This document shows positions 1 through 8,873 of a stretch of 64,000 bases of DNA, piece after piece. Both the position numbers and the translations under genes were made by a program. Under the pieces are notes generated by a model, which saw only the letters and a program-made list of their open reading frames with translations, had not been told where the DNA came from and ran no database searches. This DNA is from JAKFYM01 sp964416595 (GTDB taxonomy: Bacteria; Bdellovibrionota; UBA1018; CAIPTA01). How positions within the stretch are numbered: position 1 is the stretch's first letter; the number at the start of each line of letters is the position of its first letter. Location of the stretch: NCBI GenBank assembly GCA_964416595.1, contig CAYQES010000009.1, forward strand, positions 1 to 64,000. The letters are read 5' to 3'.

Positions 1-394
1 CAGAAATCCAAACACCAAGAATTTGCGGCACGTAAGACACGGGCGAATAAAGCGCCGTATTATTAAACACATGAAAATCGTTTGGATTCTCCGAATTACC
101 ACTAGAAAGAAATCTACGCACCGGCAAGGATTCCTGCAGTAAAGTGGAGAGCTCAAGGAAGCTGGTTTTCATTTCAGGGCGAAAAGGAATATGAACAAAA
201 GCGCGAAACTCTTTATTCCCCTCTTCGAAAAAATAATTGCCGGTGCCAAGAGCCGTTTTTTTGCTTAATACATCTCCTCTGGCAAAAGAAAGGATGCGGG
301 CAAAGTGGGCGGACTCGTCAGGAGTCTGAAACGGGGGCGTGAGAAAAAGAAATAGCAACCCCAAGATTAAATACAAACTGGCAGTAGTTTTCAC
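1..394 (-). CDS. DUF2142-type membrane protein, 3' part missing (window edge)
   Basis: This is a reading frame open from a GTG at 394 to the window edge, with an in-frame stop (398-400) just upstream. About 131 residues are visible. It begins with a hydrophobic segment (residues 5-20, LLFLFL-type) followed by PFQTPDESAHFARI, which resembles the P-x-PDE-x-AH-F motif near the N-terminus of DUF2142 polytopic membrane proteins (glycosyltransferase-like, often in surface polysaccharide loci). No strong ribosome site precedes the GTG. The rest of the protein and its locus lie outside the window. The family call rests on that motif and the membrane segment only. Confidence 0.6.
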   Translation of the reverse strand, partial: MKTTASLYLILGLLFLFLTPPFQTPDESAHFARILSFARGDVLSKKTALGTGNYFFEEGNKEFRAFVHIPFRPEMKTSFLELSTLLQESLPVRRFLSSGNSENPNDFHVFNNTALYSPVSYVPQILGVWIS

Positions 395-730
395 TGTTTA
401 AGTATATATCGATCCGCTAGCATTTTTAGAAAAGTTATGACTGATTCCTTTTTATTCATAAGTACATTGCGGTTTTTTGCACAGAATTTAGACCCTCGGG
501 GCAGCAAACTCCCCATGCAGCACTATTTCATTGTCCTTTCTTGCCGGATTTCTTATACCCAGAGCGCCATGCGCGTAGCAGAGCACATGCCTTCTAGTAA
601 CCAGTGGAATGGGATTTATGTTTGGATCCAAGTAAAAGGGAAAGCCAAAAGAGCTAAATAAATTTCTCTGCAAATTCTCCAGTTGGATTCGTAGAGGAAA
701 TTTTAAAAATCTCTTCTTTAGTAAATCGCC
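395..730. other. intergenic stretch with no supported gene
   Basis: This 336-base gap lies between the two minus-strand genes. Short open frames exist on both strands (437-661 plus, 488-673 minus). They lack a convincing ribosome site, recognisable motif or signal peptide, and I do not support them. I see no clear intrinsic terminator or promoter here. Confidence 0.5.
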
Positions 731-2269
731 CTACTTTATCTCAACCTGATTCACCTTCAGCAAACCCAATGAATCGATTCTTAACCCCTTTACCTTGGGA
801 TTTACCAGAATATTAATAGTGTCGATGAAGATAGGAACGATAGCCACTGCTTCTTCCAAAAGAAGCCTTTGGGTTTGATCATAAAGCGCCACCCGCCTCG
901 CAGCTACAGCCTCACCGGCCGCCTTTTCTACCAAAGCGTCGAATTTTTCATTCTTCCACTGGGTAAAATTATTTCCACTATAAGAAGTAAACATATTCAT
1001 GAAATTATCTGGATCTGGAAAATCCGCGCCCCAGCCATGGCGAAACAATCCTGGAGCGTCGGCACGCAAGCGCCCGAGATATACCTTCCACTCTTCGTTC
1101 TGAATCTTAAGTCGTACACCTAAAGTTTTCTGCCACTGAGCCTGGAGGCGTTCCGCAATCATTTGGTTATCGTCCCTGGTATCGAACATAAAAGTGACTT
1201 CCGGAAATCCTTTGCCCCCAGGAAAGCCCGCTTCGGCTAATAATTTTTTGGCTTTTTCCGGATCAAACGGCAAACCGATTTTCGGATTGTAAGCCAACAT
1301 TCCTTTGGGGATCCAACTGGTGGTAGGCAATTGACCACCCTTGAGTAGGGAAACAATATCTTCCCGGTGGATGGTATGGGCAAAAGCTTTCCGCACTCGC
1401 ACATCGTTGAAGGGCGCTTTGGTTACATTAAAGCCGTAATAATATCCCCGAAGGTAGGGCAGGCTTTTATAGGCTGGATTTTTTTTGAATCGCTCAATTT
1501 CCAGAGCCGGTAAACGAGCAAGATAATCTAACCTTCCCGTTTCGAACATATTGATGGCTGTGGCATCTTCTTTCACCATATAAATAGAAATTTTTTCGAG
1601 CTTTGGCTTCTGCCCCCGATAAAAAGGATTCGGTGCAAGTTCCAAGCGTGCATCGTGTTTCCACTGAGTAAGGCGGAAAGGGCCCGTGACCACCATATTC
1701 TGGGGTTCTGTCCACGTGCGGCCATGCTTTTCAATCAAATCTTTACGGATCGGAAAGGTTACAGTGAAGGCAGGAATGGTGGCGAAATAGGTGGCGGGTT
1801 TTTTCAACGTCACCACAAAAGTGGAATCATTCACCACTTTAAAACCTAGCTGAGAAGGATCCTTCAATTTTCCCTCGTTATATTCTTTTGCCCCCACCAC
1901 ATCGAAAAGAAAGTACGCATAGCCCGAAGCGGTTTTAGGATTTAGGGTGCGCTCCCAAGAATCCCAAAAGTGCTGCGCTGTGATTGGTACGCCATCGCTC
2001 CATTTGAGATTGGGCTTTAAAGTATAGGTGTAGGTTTTACCATCCTTGGAAATCTTCCAGCTGGCGAGGCTAGGCACGGGTTCTAGTTTATCGTTGTACT
2101 CCGCGAGGCCCTCGATCAGATGGTAGAGCACATTAATGGAAACGTAATCCGTGGCCAAATTCCAATCCAGTGTGGGCGGCTCGGTTTCAATGCGTAAGTT
2201 TAGTTCCTGTTTGGCAGCGAACACGGGAGATACGGCGAAGAAACAAAGTAAGATTAAAATAAAACGCAT
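731..2269 (-). CDS. OppA/DppA-type peptide-binding periplasmic protein (SBP_bac_5)
   Basis: This is a 512-residue extracellular solute-binding protein of family 5, which delivers oligopeptides to an ABC importer. A signal peptide with a probable signal-peptidase I site after SPVFA (residue 18) is visible; there is no lipobox, so the protein is likely periplasmic and soluble. The family hallmarks follow in order: PTLDW near residue 33, SLA.SW..S.DG..Y.Y.L...KWSDG (66-93), and a long C-terminal half ending in a PI-type strand. An AGGA ribosome site lies about 8 bases before the ATG. The gene follows the methyltransferase gene by 13 bases and is probably co-transcribed with it. No permease or ATPase gene is adjacent, so it may serve a transporter encoded elsewhere. 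The substrate is not evident. Confidence 0.9.
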   Translation of the reverse strand: MRFILILLCFFAVSPVFAAKQELNLRIETEPPTLDWNLATDYVSINVLYHLIEGLAEYNDKLEPVPSLASWKISKDGKTYTYTLKPNLKWSDGVPITAQHFWDSWERTLNPKTASGYAYFLFDVVGAKEYNEGKLKDPSQLGFKVVNDSTFVVTLKKPATYFATIPAFTVTFPIRKDLIEKHGRTWTEPQNMVVTGPFRLTQWKHDARLELAPNPFYRGQKPKLEKISIYMVKEDATAINMFETGRLDYLARLPALEIERFKKNPAYKSLPYLRGYYYGFNVTKAPFNDVRVRKAFAHTIHREDIVSLLKGGQLPTTSWIPKGMLAYNPKIGLPFDPEKAKKLLAEAGFPGGKGFPEVTFMFDTRDDNQMIAERLQAQWQKTLGVRLKIQNEEWKVYLGRLRADAPGLFRHGWGADFPDPDNFMNMFTSYSGNNFTQWKNEKFDALVEKAAGEAVAARRVALYDQTQRLLLEEAVAIVPIFIDTINILVNPKVKGLRIDSLGLLKVNQVEIK

Positions 2270-2282
2270 TGAATTTTCCTAT

Positions 2283-2993
2283 CTAACGACGGGCCACTAC
2301 TTGCATTCTTGGTAACCCCAAAGAAGGCGCAGTCCCAAGATCAAAATTTCCATAAATCTTACAATCAGAAAAACCAGCAGACATCACAAAATCCCGAATC
2401 GAATTTGGTGTAAAGATCTGCCAATTAAAATGATCTTGGCTACCATTTCCGTAATCTAACTGCACAGATAAGCGATCTCCGTCCAGCTTCTTCGACTCTA
2501 GGATTTTTTGCCAATCCACCGCAATCTTTCTTTCGCCTAATTTTTGCACAAAAAAATCGTAATTATAGATATCTAAAATGAGTGTTCCAGATTCCTTCAA
2601 CGCTTCTAAGCAGTTTTTTAGGATCTGTAAATTTGTTTGTGCATCGAAAAATCCAAAGCTCTGCCACAAAATAAATACCGCGTCAAACAAACCATATTCA
2701 GTTAGCGAATCCCGCATATCCCCTAAAAGAAATTTAGTATTGTGAAGCCCAAATTGCTCCGCAGATAATTTTGCCTGCTGAATTGCATTACTATTGGAAT
2801 CCAAGCCCACAGCACATTGCACTCTAGTAGCTAAATCAATGGCGTGGCGACCATTGCCGCAGCAAAGATCTAATATTGTAGATCCAGCATGTAAGTGAGC
2901 CGCTTGTATAAGAAAATCCACTTCCTTCTTTGTTTTTTCCGCAGGAACACTCTTCAAAAAAGTATCAAACCATGCTTGGGAGTAAGTATTCAT
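2283..2993 (-). CDS. class I SAM-dependent methyltransferase
   Basis: This 236-residue protein has a Rossmann-type SAM-binding motif I at residues 39-50 (ILDLCCGNGRHA). An acidic residue after strand 2 (GLDSNSNA, about 63-70) and a motif-II-like LLGDMRD near 90 follow. The fold and length fit small Methyltransf_25/UbiE-like enzymes. The substrate cannot be read from sequence. The gene is the first of a likely two-gene unit with the downstream peptide-binding protein gene; whether they are functionally linked is unknown. Confidence 0.85.
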   Translation of the reverse strand: MNTYSQAWFDTFLKSVPAEKTKKEVDFLIQAAHLHAGSTILDLCCGNGRHAIDLATRVQCAVGLDSNSNAIQQAKLSAEQFGLHNTKFLLGDMRDSLTEYGLFDAVFILWQSFGFFDAQTNLQILKNCLEALKESGTLILDIYNYDFFVQKLGERKIAVDWQKILESKKLDGDRLSVQLDYGNGSQDHFNWQIFTPNSIRDFVMSAGFSDCKIYGNFDLGTAPSLGLPRMQVVARR

Positions 2994-3061
2994 CTAGTAT
3001 AGAATTACTCTCTATTCTAAGAAATTTCTATGAGTGTAAAATAGGTGCTTTATTTCAGTTG

Positions 3062-3091
3062 CCGGGAATTTCCCTATTGAATAATTCCCGG
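3062..3091. repeat. perfect 9-bp inverted repeat (stem-loop)
   Basis: CCGGGAATT (3062-3070) and AATTCCCGG (3083-3091) flank a 12-base loop. It sits in the 415-base gap between the methyltransferase start and the end of the kinase-like gene. On the plus strand a six-T run occurs 11 bases further on (3103-3108), too far for a classic terminator. It could be a weak terminator or a regulator-binding palindrome; neither is shown. Confidence 0.4.
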
Positions 3092-3203
3092 GGGCAAAAT
3101 GATTTTTTGTAGCGAATTGTCTAAAACCCCGATAGTTTAAAAATAATAATCCAGGTAATTTCAAGCATTTATCTGTGGTCCGGAACATGCTTTACTTAGG
3201 ATA

Positions 3204-3402
3204 ATGAAAATCGTACTTACTCTTTTTATCCTTTCACTAACCCCCACCGCGTTCGCGGAAGATGCAATCCAAGCCAAAGTCGTTTTAACGGCATTCTAGT
3301 TAGAGGTCTCCAAGGAAAAATCGCAGGATCTTTGCTACCTTGGGGCCCGGTGCGAAATTAGAAGCCTACCGCTGCGAAGGCGTGATCAAGGTTCTTAAGT
3401 AA
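3204..3402 (+). pseudogene. remnant of a small secreted protein, frameshifted
   Basis: An ATG at 3204 opens a frame encoding a clean signal peptide (MKIVLTLFILSLTPTAFA, then EDAIQAK), which stops at 3297-3299 after 31 residues. Downstream, a second frame reads VRGLQGKIAGSLL. A third, ending at 3402, reads LGPGAKLEAYRCEGVIKVLK and stops. Read across frames this looks like one protein of roughly 65 residues broken by two shifts, with a Cys-containing C-terminus. The 3' end sits 6 bases from the convergent kinase-like gene. Sequencing error or chance are the alternatives. No family is recognised. Confidence 0.4.
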
Positions 3403-3408
3403 AGCATG

Positions 3409-4308
3409 CTACTTCACAAATTCCTCAAAGCTTCTTAGCAATGCATAAGCTTCATCCTGGCTTCGAAAATAATGGGGCGATTGCATCGGCCCCATCGGTG
3501 TTCGGCAAATAAAAAATCTCACATCCTGCTCATTGATCTGAGGCGATGTTTTCCTTAGTACTTCTAGAGTGGCTTTCACTATATCGGGCGCCAAAGAAAA
3601 CTGATTTCCCTCTTCTGAGCTATACATGCAGGCTGCTCGGGTGAAATCACACGCATAATCCCCCTCCTGTAGAAGATCTAAATCCAAAATTACAAGCTTT
3701 CCGCTGCCGTCAAAACAAATATTTCCCGAGTGAATATCCCAGTGAATATTACCCTGCGCGAGTTTAATCGCGGGGAACCGCTCTGCCATAAATTTTTCTA
3801 AGAGAGAAATAAAAGGAACTTCTGGCCCATACTTTTCTTTTAATTTCTGAATGGGCCTTTCCATCCAGCTCTGAAATGTACGAAAGGACTGCTTGGGAAA
3901 TTGATAATCGGCGATCTTTTGATGCATTTCTTGCAAAATGCTTCGTAATTTCCCAAACGGCATTTTTGCTGGCTGAAAATAGGTTAAGTCTTCTTTTCGA
4001 AAGAGATGAAAATTAGCGTCTCCGGCGCTAAAGAAATATTTTCCTTTGGAATGAGCCAGAGGAAGCACAAATCTAAATGTATCCGAATTAACCATCGCTA
4101 ATTGCGCGAAAGTTACATCTAATTCAGGGCGAAAGGCATGATCGGCAATTTCTTTTAGAAAAAATTTCTGGCCATCTTCTGCGGTAAGAAAAAAATTTAA
4201 GATCCCGTCTGGTTCTTCGCGAGCGTGCTCTTCCGTTTTAGTCACCCTCAATGTGAAGAGCTTTTCAGCTTGGGCTATGGCTTCTTTTAGCTTTTGTTGT
4301 TGTTCCAT
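3409..4308 (-). CDS. APH/ChoK-fold phosphotransferase-like protein
   Basis: This 299-residue protein has the aminoglycoside phosphotransferase/choline-kinase fold. It shows a beta-3 lysine (K52 in FFLKEI) and the catalytic-loop motif HWDIHSGN at residues 189-196 (the Brenner-type HxDxxxxN pattern). A metal-binding aspartate in VILDLDLLQ (209-211) follows. The motifs are complete, so it may be an active small-molecule or protein kinase; SrkA/RdoA- or homoserine-kinase-II-like roles are possible. There is no signal peptide, so it is cytoplasmic. It is separated by about 150 bases from the divergent Calx-beta gene. There is no sign that it is an antibiotic-resistance gene. Confidence 0.7.
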   Translation of the reverse strand: MEQQQKLKEAIAQAEKLFTLRVTKTEEHAREEPDGILNFFLTAEDGQKFFLKEIADHAFRPELDVTFAQLAMVNSDTFRFVLPLAHSKGKYFFSAGDANFHLFRKEDLTYFQPAKMPFGKLRSILQEMHQKIADYQFPKQSFRTFQSWMERPIQKLKEKYGPEVPFISLLEKFMAERFPAIKLAQGNIHWDIHSGNICFDGSGKLVILDLDLLQEGDYACDFTRAACMYSSEEGNQFSLAPDIVKATLEVLRKTSPQINEQDVRFFICRTPMGPMQSPHYFRSQDEAYALLRSFEEFVK

Positions 4309-4460
4309 TTGTGTAGATTCTAGCTTTTAACACTAACGAATAGTAGCCGAACAAAACACTACGCCAATATCTCCTCCGCTTCCACGCTACCGTGGGAAAA
4401 ATCTCTAATAAAAATCCCCCTAATAACCGAATAGTCAGGGAAGGGATTTGTCGCTGGTTT

Positions 4461-7400
4461 ATGGATAAGCCGAGCCACCTCATATTTTTATTTCAGCGAG
4501 CCATGTTCTGGCTCTGCCTTAGCATTTCATTGCTCGGCTTCACGGCTTGTAAAGATCCTATCTCTAAAGATCTTGATGCGGGTAAAAAATCAAAACCTAA
4601 AACAAATTCTTCTGCGCCCACGATCTCCGCCATCAACAATGTAACTACAGCGCAAGACCAATCTTTCACAGTGAATTTTACGATTGCCGATCAAGATGGA
4701 GCACTAGACTGCCAAAGCTCGATTTACATTAGCGCTTCTAATTATGTGCTTTTCCCGGCAATGCAAGCCACACGTTCCGGAACCTATCCTAATTGCAGCG
4801 TCACCTTCCAACCCACCATAGGGCTTTGGGGCACTAGTACGATTGAGATTCAGGTTTACGATGGAGCTAGCTCCGCCTCCTCAGCCTTTGTAGCCACTGT
4901 GAGCGAAGGCAATACCACACCCACAGTTGCAGCTTCTTCAGCGAACGAAGGCAGCTTAATGCCTTTCACCATACGACTGAAATATGCCCTACCAGGACCA
5001 AAAACTTACAATTACGCAACTAGCGATGGAACTGCACTCGCAGGCACTCACTATTCGAGCACTTCGGGTTCTGTGACTTTCGCCACGGGTGAAACTGTAA
5101 AAGTAATTAATGTGCCCACCACGAGCGATAATCAAACTGCGCCTAATCGCAATTTCAATTTTACTGTCACAAACGGAGTGGATCCCGTTACGGCTTCGGG
5201 CACGATCATAAATACTGATGCTGCTCCCACAGCAAGTGCCGCGGGCGTAGGCGTGAGCGAAGGAACAAATCTTGTATTTACCGTAAACTTAAATCGCTCC
5301 TCAACCACGAATACAATCGTTACTTACTCCACTAGTGACGGAACAGCATTGGCAGGAACCAACTATACTGCCACCTCCGGCACACTCACGTTTACACCTG
5401 GGCAAACCTCAAAAACCGTGACAGTGCCCTCTCAAGACGACGGCACCTACACATCGAACCTCACTTTCACCCTAAGCCTCACCACCAATTCTGTGACCAG
5501 CACTGCCACGGGCACTATCGTGGACGCACATGGCCCACCCACAGCTACAGCCGCTAACGTGACGGCGAACGAAGGCTCTAACTTAGTTTTCACTGTGAAC
5601 TTAAGCCACGCTTCCAGCACTTCTCAGACAGTTACCTATTCCACAAGCAACGGTACTGCCTCAGCAGGAACCAATTATATTTCTACTTCTGGCACACTCA
5701 CGTTTACGCCTGGACAAACTTCGAAGACAGTAACGGTGGCGAGCTCGATTGATAATGTGTACACCCCGAACCTTACTTTCACTCTAGGCATGACTGTTAA
5801 TGCAGTCACAAATACAGCGACAGGTACGATCACGAACACCGACAGCGCGCCTACGGCAAGTGCGGTGAATGAAACTGTGAATGAAGGCTCAAGCCTCACT
5901 TTCACGGTGACGCTCAACCGAGCTTCGGCTACCGCCACTTCGGTTACCTATGCCACCAGCAATGGTACCGCTACGGCAGGAACGAATTATACTGCGGTTT
6001 CGGGCACCCTTAGCTTCAGTGCCGGCCAGACTTCCAAAACGCTAACGATCACGTCTCTGGCCGATAATAAATATACTGCCGATCTCAATTTCTCTCTCGA
6101 TCTCACAGCAAACGCCGTTACCAACACAGCTACAGGCACAATCGCCAACACCGATTCTGCACCTGTGCCTTCGGTAGCAGATGTATCTGCCAACGAAGGT
6201 TCAAATCTTGTATTCACCGTCACCCTCAATCGCGCGTCGTCCACCTCCACTTCTGTGAACTATGCTACGGCCAACGGAACCGCCTTAAGTGGAACAAACT
6301 ATACCGCTGCATCGGGCACACTCACCTTTAATGCCGGGGAGACTAGCAAAACCGTGAGTGTAACAAGCCTCACCGATAGTTTGCACACCTCAGATCTCTC
6401 GTTTACCTTAAGCGCCACAGCGAATTCTGTGACCGATTCTGGCACTGGCACTATTGTGAATACAGATGCAGCACCTATCGCCACTGTGAATAACGTTTCT
6501 GTGAATGAGGGTGGAAATCTCTCATTTACCGTAACGCTCGATCGAACTTCCGCCAATGCAACCACCGTGACTTATTCTACTTCTGATCTCACGGCCCGGG
6601 CGAGTATCAACTACGTAGCTGCTTCTGGCACGGTAACCATACCGGCCGGACAAACAACCGATACCATTACAGTGACTACGCTGACTGATTCCACATACAG
6701 CACGAATCTTACACTCACGTTGAACGTAACGGCAAATTCAGTGGCTCGTTCTGGCACGGGCACAGTAATAAACACCGATGCAGTTCCCACGATTTCTATC
6801 GCAAGCGTGGCTTCAGCGGTAACGGAAGGCAATTCCGCGGGATTCGCTGTTACTCTCAATCGCGCGTCCGCACTTGACGTGCAATTTAACTACGCCACAG
6901 CGAATGGCACGGCTTCGTCGGGCTCCGATTTTGCTGCGGCTTCTGGAACCGCTACGATCACCGCCGGTAACCTCACCGCGAATATCGGTAATTTAACCTA
7001 CGATGATAATACTGACGAACAAGACGAAGGGTTCTCGATGCAGATTTCTGCCGTACAGAATGCTAACTTAGGAACCGCTTCTGCCTCGGTCACCATCCAA
7101 GATACTTCCCTTTATTTCGATTTCACCACCGGCAGCCTTCCCTCAGGATTGACTTTCGCACGCACCGGCACTGCCACCTATCACGATTCCAGCGGCCTCA
7201 TCCAAACAGCGGCCACTAACACACCTCGCTTCGATTACAATCCCACTTCCTGCGCCGGCACCTGCACCATGCGTGGATTACTGATCGAAGAATCCCGCAC
7301 CAATCTACTGCTACAATCCTCTACCTTCGGCACCACCTGGGTAAATTCTGGCCTTACACTAACCGCCAATTCCACCACATCGCCCAGTGGTGCTACAGAC

Positions 7401-8336
7401 GCAGACACATTACAATCGACGACCGGAGGAAATAACAACACCAACAATATTTCTCAAGCGGTCACGCTTCTGGCCAATACAGCCTATACTCTTAGTTTTT
7501 ACGTGAAAAATTCAAGCGCTCTTAGAAGTGTCTACGAAGTAGATGCACTCAATAGCGGCACTACTGGAAAATCTGTCACTATCGATTGGACCGGTACAGT
7601 TCCAAGTGCTTCCGGCGGTACCGTAACCGCGCTGCCGAACGATTGGTATCGGGTTTCGGTTTCCTTTACGACCAACGCTTCCGACGGCGGCGCCGCCACC
7701 GTATTATACTATCCGTCGATAACCCTAGATAATGGCTTCGTTTACCTCTGGGGCGCCCAACTCGAAGCCGGTTCTACGCCCACGAGCTATATCGCCACCA
7801 CCACCACAACCGTGACCCGCAACGAGGATTCTCTTTCCATCGATAATTTCGCTACCTGGTTCAACGCCACCACCTGGACCGCAATCATCGATCTTTCCCG
7901 GCCAATCTACGAAGCGGCTTCTTCTTCCGCTACACCAGTGTTGTTCTCTTCCTGCGACGATACCAGCGGCGGAACCTGCGCCTCGGATTTTTTCCAAGCC
8001 GTCCACCTCCCGAGCGACAATACCTTCCGGGGAAGATCCTATGTGGCTTCGGCTAACGTGGCCACTTCGAATTACACCAACGCTGCCAACCTCAATGGAG
8101 TGAAAGTACAGATGGGTGTAAGTGTAACTTCTGCTGGCGCGTTGCAGACAGTGGTGAATGGAACAGCCGCCACTGCGAGTGGAGCCGCCGCGAAACCAGT
8201 TACGTATAACTTTATTCTAGGGGCCAGTGGCCGTACGGGCAGCTACACCCAGCAGATCAATGGCCACTTGAAAAAGTTCACGTACCGCAGCCGGGCTCTA
8301 ACGGCATCGCAGCTACAGGCAATGACAAGTGATTAG
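4461..8336 (+). CDS. large Calx-beta repeat lipoprotein with phage-tail/LamG-like C-terminus
   Basis: From the ATG at 4461 this is a 1291-residue exported protein; a GTG at 4392 would add 23 residues. A hydrophobic segment ends in LLGFTAC, a lipobox-like site with Cys30, so outer-membrane anchoring is likely. The domains run as follows. A cadherin/Ig-like region spans about 51-150. Seven Calx-beta units follow from about 156 to 883, each with an xNEGSxLxFTVTLNR start and SGTLTFxxGQTSKT middle. A C-terminal region (884-1291) carries RGLLIEESRTNLL and LWGAQLEAGSxPTSYI, motifs common in phage tail or appendage proteins with carbohydrate-binding or concanavalin-like folds. Calx-beta domains bind calcium and often form adhesins. 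An adhesion role is an inference. The unusually regular repeats suggest recent expansion. Confidence 0.85.
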   Translation: MDKPSHLIFLFQRAMFWLCLSISLLGFTACKDPISKDLDAGKKSKPKTNSSAPTISAINNVTTAQDQSFTVNFTIADQDGALDCQSSIYISASNYVLFPAMQATRSGTYPNCSVTFQPTIGLWGTSTIEIQVYDGASSASSAFVATVSEGNTTPTVAASSANEGSLMPFTIRLKYALPGPKTYNYATSDGTALAGTHYSSTSGSVTFATGETVKVINVPTTSDNQTAPNRNFNFTVTNGVDPVTASGTIINTDAAPTASAAGVGVSEGTNLVFTVNLNRSSTTNTIVTYSTSDGTALAGTNYTATSGTLTFTPGQTSKTVTVPSQDDGTYTSNLTFTLSLTTNSVTSTATGTIVDAHGPPTATAANVTANEGSNLVFTVNLSHASSTSQTVTYSTSNGTASAGTNYISTSGTLTFTPGQTSKTVTVASSIDNVYTPNLTFTLGMTVNAVTNTATGTITNTDSAPTASAVNETVNEGSSLTFTVTLNRASATATSVTYATSNGTATAGTNYTAVSGTLSFSAGQTSKTLTITSLADNKYTADLNFSLDLTANAVTNTATGTIANTDSAPVPSVADVSANEGSNLVFTVTLNRASSTSTSVNYATANGTALSGTNYTAASGTLTFNAGETSKTVSVTSLTDSLHTSDLSFTLSATANSVTDSGTGTIVNTDAAPIATVNNVSVNEGGNLSFTVTLDRTSANATTVTYSTSDLTARASINYVAASGTVTIPAGQTTDTITVTTLTDSTYSTNLTLTLNVTANSVARSGTGTVINTDAVPTISIASVASAVTEGNSAGFAVTLNRASALDVQFNYATANGTASSGSDFAAASGTATITAGNLTANIGNLTYDDNTDEQDEGFSMQISAVQNANLGTASASVTIQDTSLYFDFTTGSLPSGLTFARTGTATYHDSSGLIQTAATNTPRFDYNPTSCAGTCTMRGLLIEESRTNLLLQSSTFGTTWVNSGLTLTANSTTSPSGATDADTLQSTTGGNNNTNNISQAVTLLANTAYTLSFYVKNSSALRSVYEVDALNSGTTGKSVTIDWTGTVPSASGGTVTALPNDWYRVSVSFTTNASDGGAATVLYYPSITLDNGFVYLWGAQLEAGSTPTSYIATTTTTVTRNEDSLSIDNFATWFNATTWTAIIDLSRPIYEAASSSATPVLFSSCDDTSGGTCASDFFQAVHLPSDNTFRGRSYVASANVATSNYTNAANLNGVKVQMGVSVTSAGALQTVVNGTAATASGAAAKPVTYNFILGASGRTGSYTQQINGHLKKFTYRSRALTASQLQAMTSD
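4926..7109 (+). repeat. seven tandem Calx-beta repeat units, core period 312 bp (104 codons)
   Basis: Units start at about 4926, 5232, 5544, 5856, 6168, 6480 and 6792. The five between 5232 and 6791 are exactly 312 bases each with no indels. The first is two codons short and the last is the most diverged. Each codes for a VNEG...FTVTLNRAS...SGTLTF...TGTIxNTDxAPT unit. The exact register also produces antisense open frames repeating at 312-base intervals, which are by-products rather than genes. Confidence 0.9.
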
Positions 8337-8462
8337 ATCTTTTTAAGATTGATTAAAGTAGAAAATAAATTTGAATTTTTTGCATTACTAGCCAAAACAC
8401 TCCAACAGAATTCCGCAAAGAAATTAACGCGTGTGCGACACAAAAAGTAGCCGGACACGAAA

Positions 8463-8539
8463 TGGTGGGCCCAGCAGGACTTGAACCTGCGACCAGAAGA
8501 TTATGAGTCTCCTGCTCTAACCAACTGAGCTATAGGCCC
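8463..8539 (-). tRNA. tRNA with CAU anticodon, probably tRNA-Ile2 (lysidine type)
   Basis: This 77-base gene folds as a full cloverleaf. The acceptor GGGCCTA pairs with TGGGCCC, the D-arm contains AGCTCAGTTGGTTAGAGC, the anticodon loop is CTCATAA, the T-arm contains GGTTCAAGTCC, and CCA is encoded. The CAU anticodon fits elongator Met or minor Ile. The GGxCCTATAGCTC start and the ACTCATAAT-xxx-GGTCG context look more like tRNA-Ile2, whose C34 is changed to lysidine by TilS. The Ile versus Met choice is moderately sure. Confidence 0.93.
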
Positions 8540-8555
8540 ATGAATACGAAGCCAG

Positions 8556-8584
8556 ATCCTACGCAAGCTTAAGGTCCAAGGCAA
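8556..8584 (-). promoter_or_regulatory. sigma-70-type promoter for the CAU tRNA
   Basis: On the minus strand TTGCCT (8584-8579) is followed after 17 bases by TAGGAT (8561-8556). This places transcription start about 10 bases before the mature tRNA. The match is moderate (4/6 and 4/6), but spacing and position are right. Confidence 0.4.
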
Positions 8585-8624
8585 GCCGCTTAAGAGTGAT
8601 GGCTATTTGTGTCAAAGGATAGCG

Positions 8625-8873
8625 CTACTTTTTCTTGAGCAGCTTCTCGATATCCACGGATTTTAAGTCCACAAGCTCACCGGTTACATACCGGTGTAGA
8701 ATAGAGCAAAGGAAGGTTTGGTAGGGCAGGCCAAGGCGGTAGGCTTCAGTCTTAATAGCAATCATATCTAAAGCATCCACCCGCAAGCTAATTGCGGTTT
8801 TATTTGCCTCCGGATAAACCTTCACTTTCCCTGGCCTACGTTTCATTTTTGAAAAATCGTATTCCTTCTTCAT
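8625..8873 (-). CDS. BrnA-type antitoxin (ribbon-helix-helix)
   Basis: This 82-residue basic protein starts at the ATG at 8873, which has AGGAAAGGA about 6 bases upstream; an upstream start at 8900 is unlikely. The region KTAISLRVDALDMI, followed by a helix and LPYQTFLCSILHRYVTG, fits the ribbon-helix-helix fold of CopG/BrnA antitoxins, which bind DNA and neutralise the partner toxin. Its start lies inside the toxin gene (38-base overlap), the usual toxin-then-antitoxin order of brnTA. It likely represses its own operon at the palindrome at 9165-9178. Confidence 0.8.
   Translation of the reverse strand: MKKEYDFSKMKRRPGKVKVYPEANKTAISLRVDALDMIAIKTEAYRLGLPYQTFLCSILHRYVTGELVDLKSVDIEKLLKKK

Noticed and set aside
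437..673. Two short open frames in the first intergenic gap
   Set aside because: No ribosome site, no signal peptide and no recognisable motif; they overlap each other on opposite strands.
3409..4308. Aminoglycoside-resistance gene
   Set aside because: Only the general APH-fold catalytic motifs are present. There is no resemblance to specific resistance enzymes and no mobile context.
5675..6859. Four antisense open frames of 82-88 residues repeating every 312 bases
   Set aside because: They arise from the Calx-beta repeat register on the other strand. Their sequences are low-complexity Val/Ser/Thr patterns mirroring the repeats.
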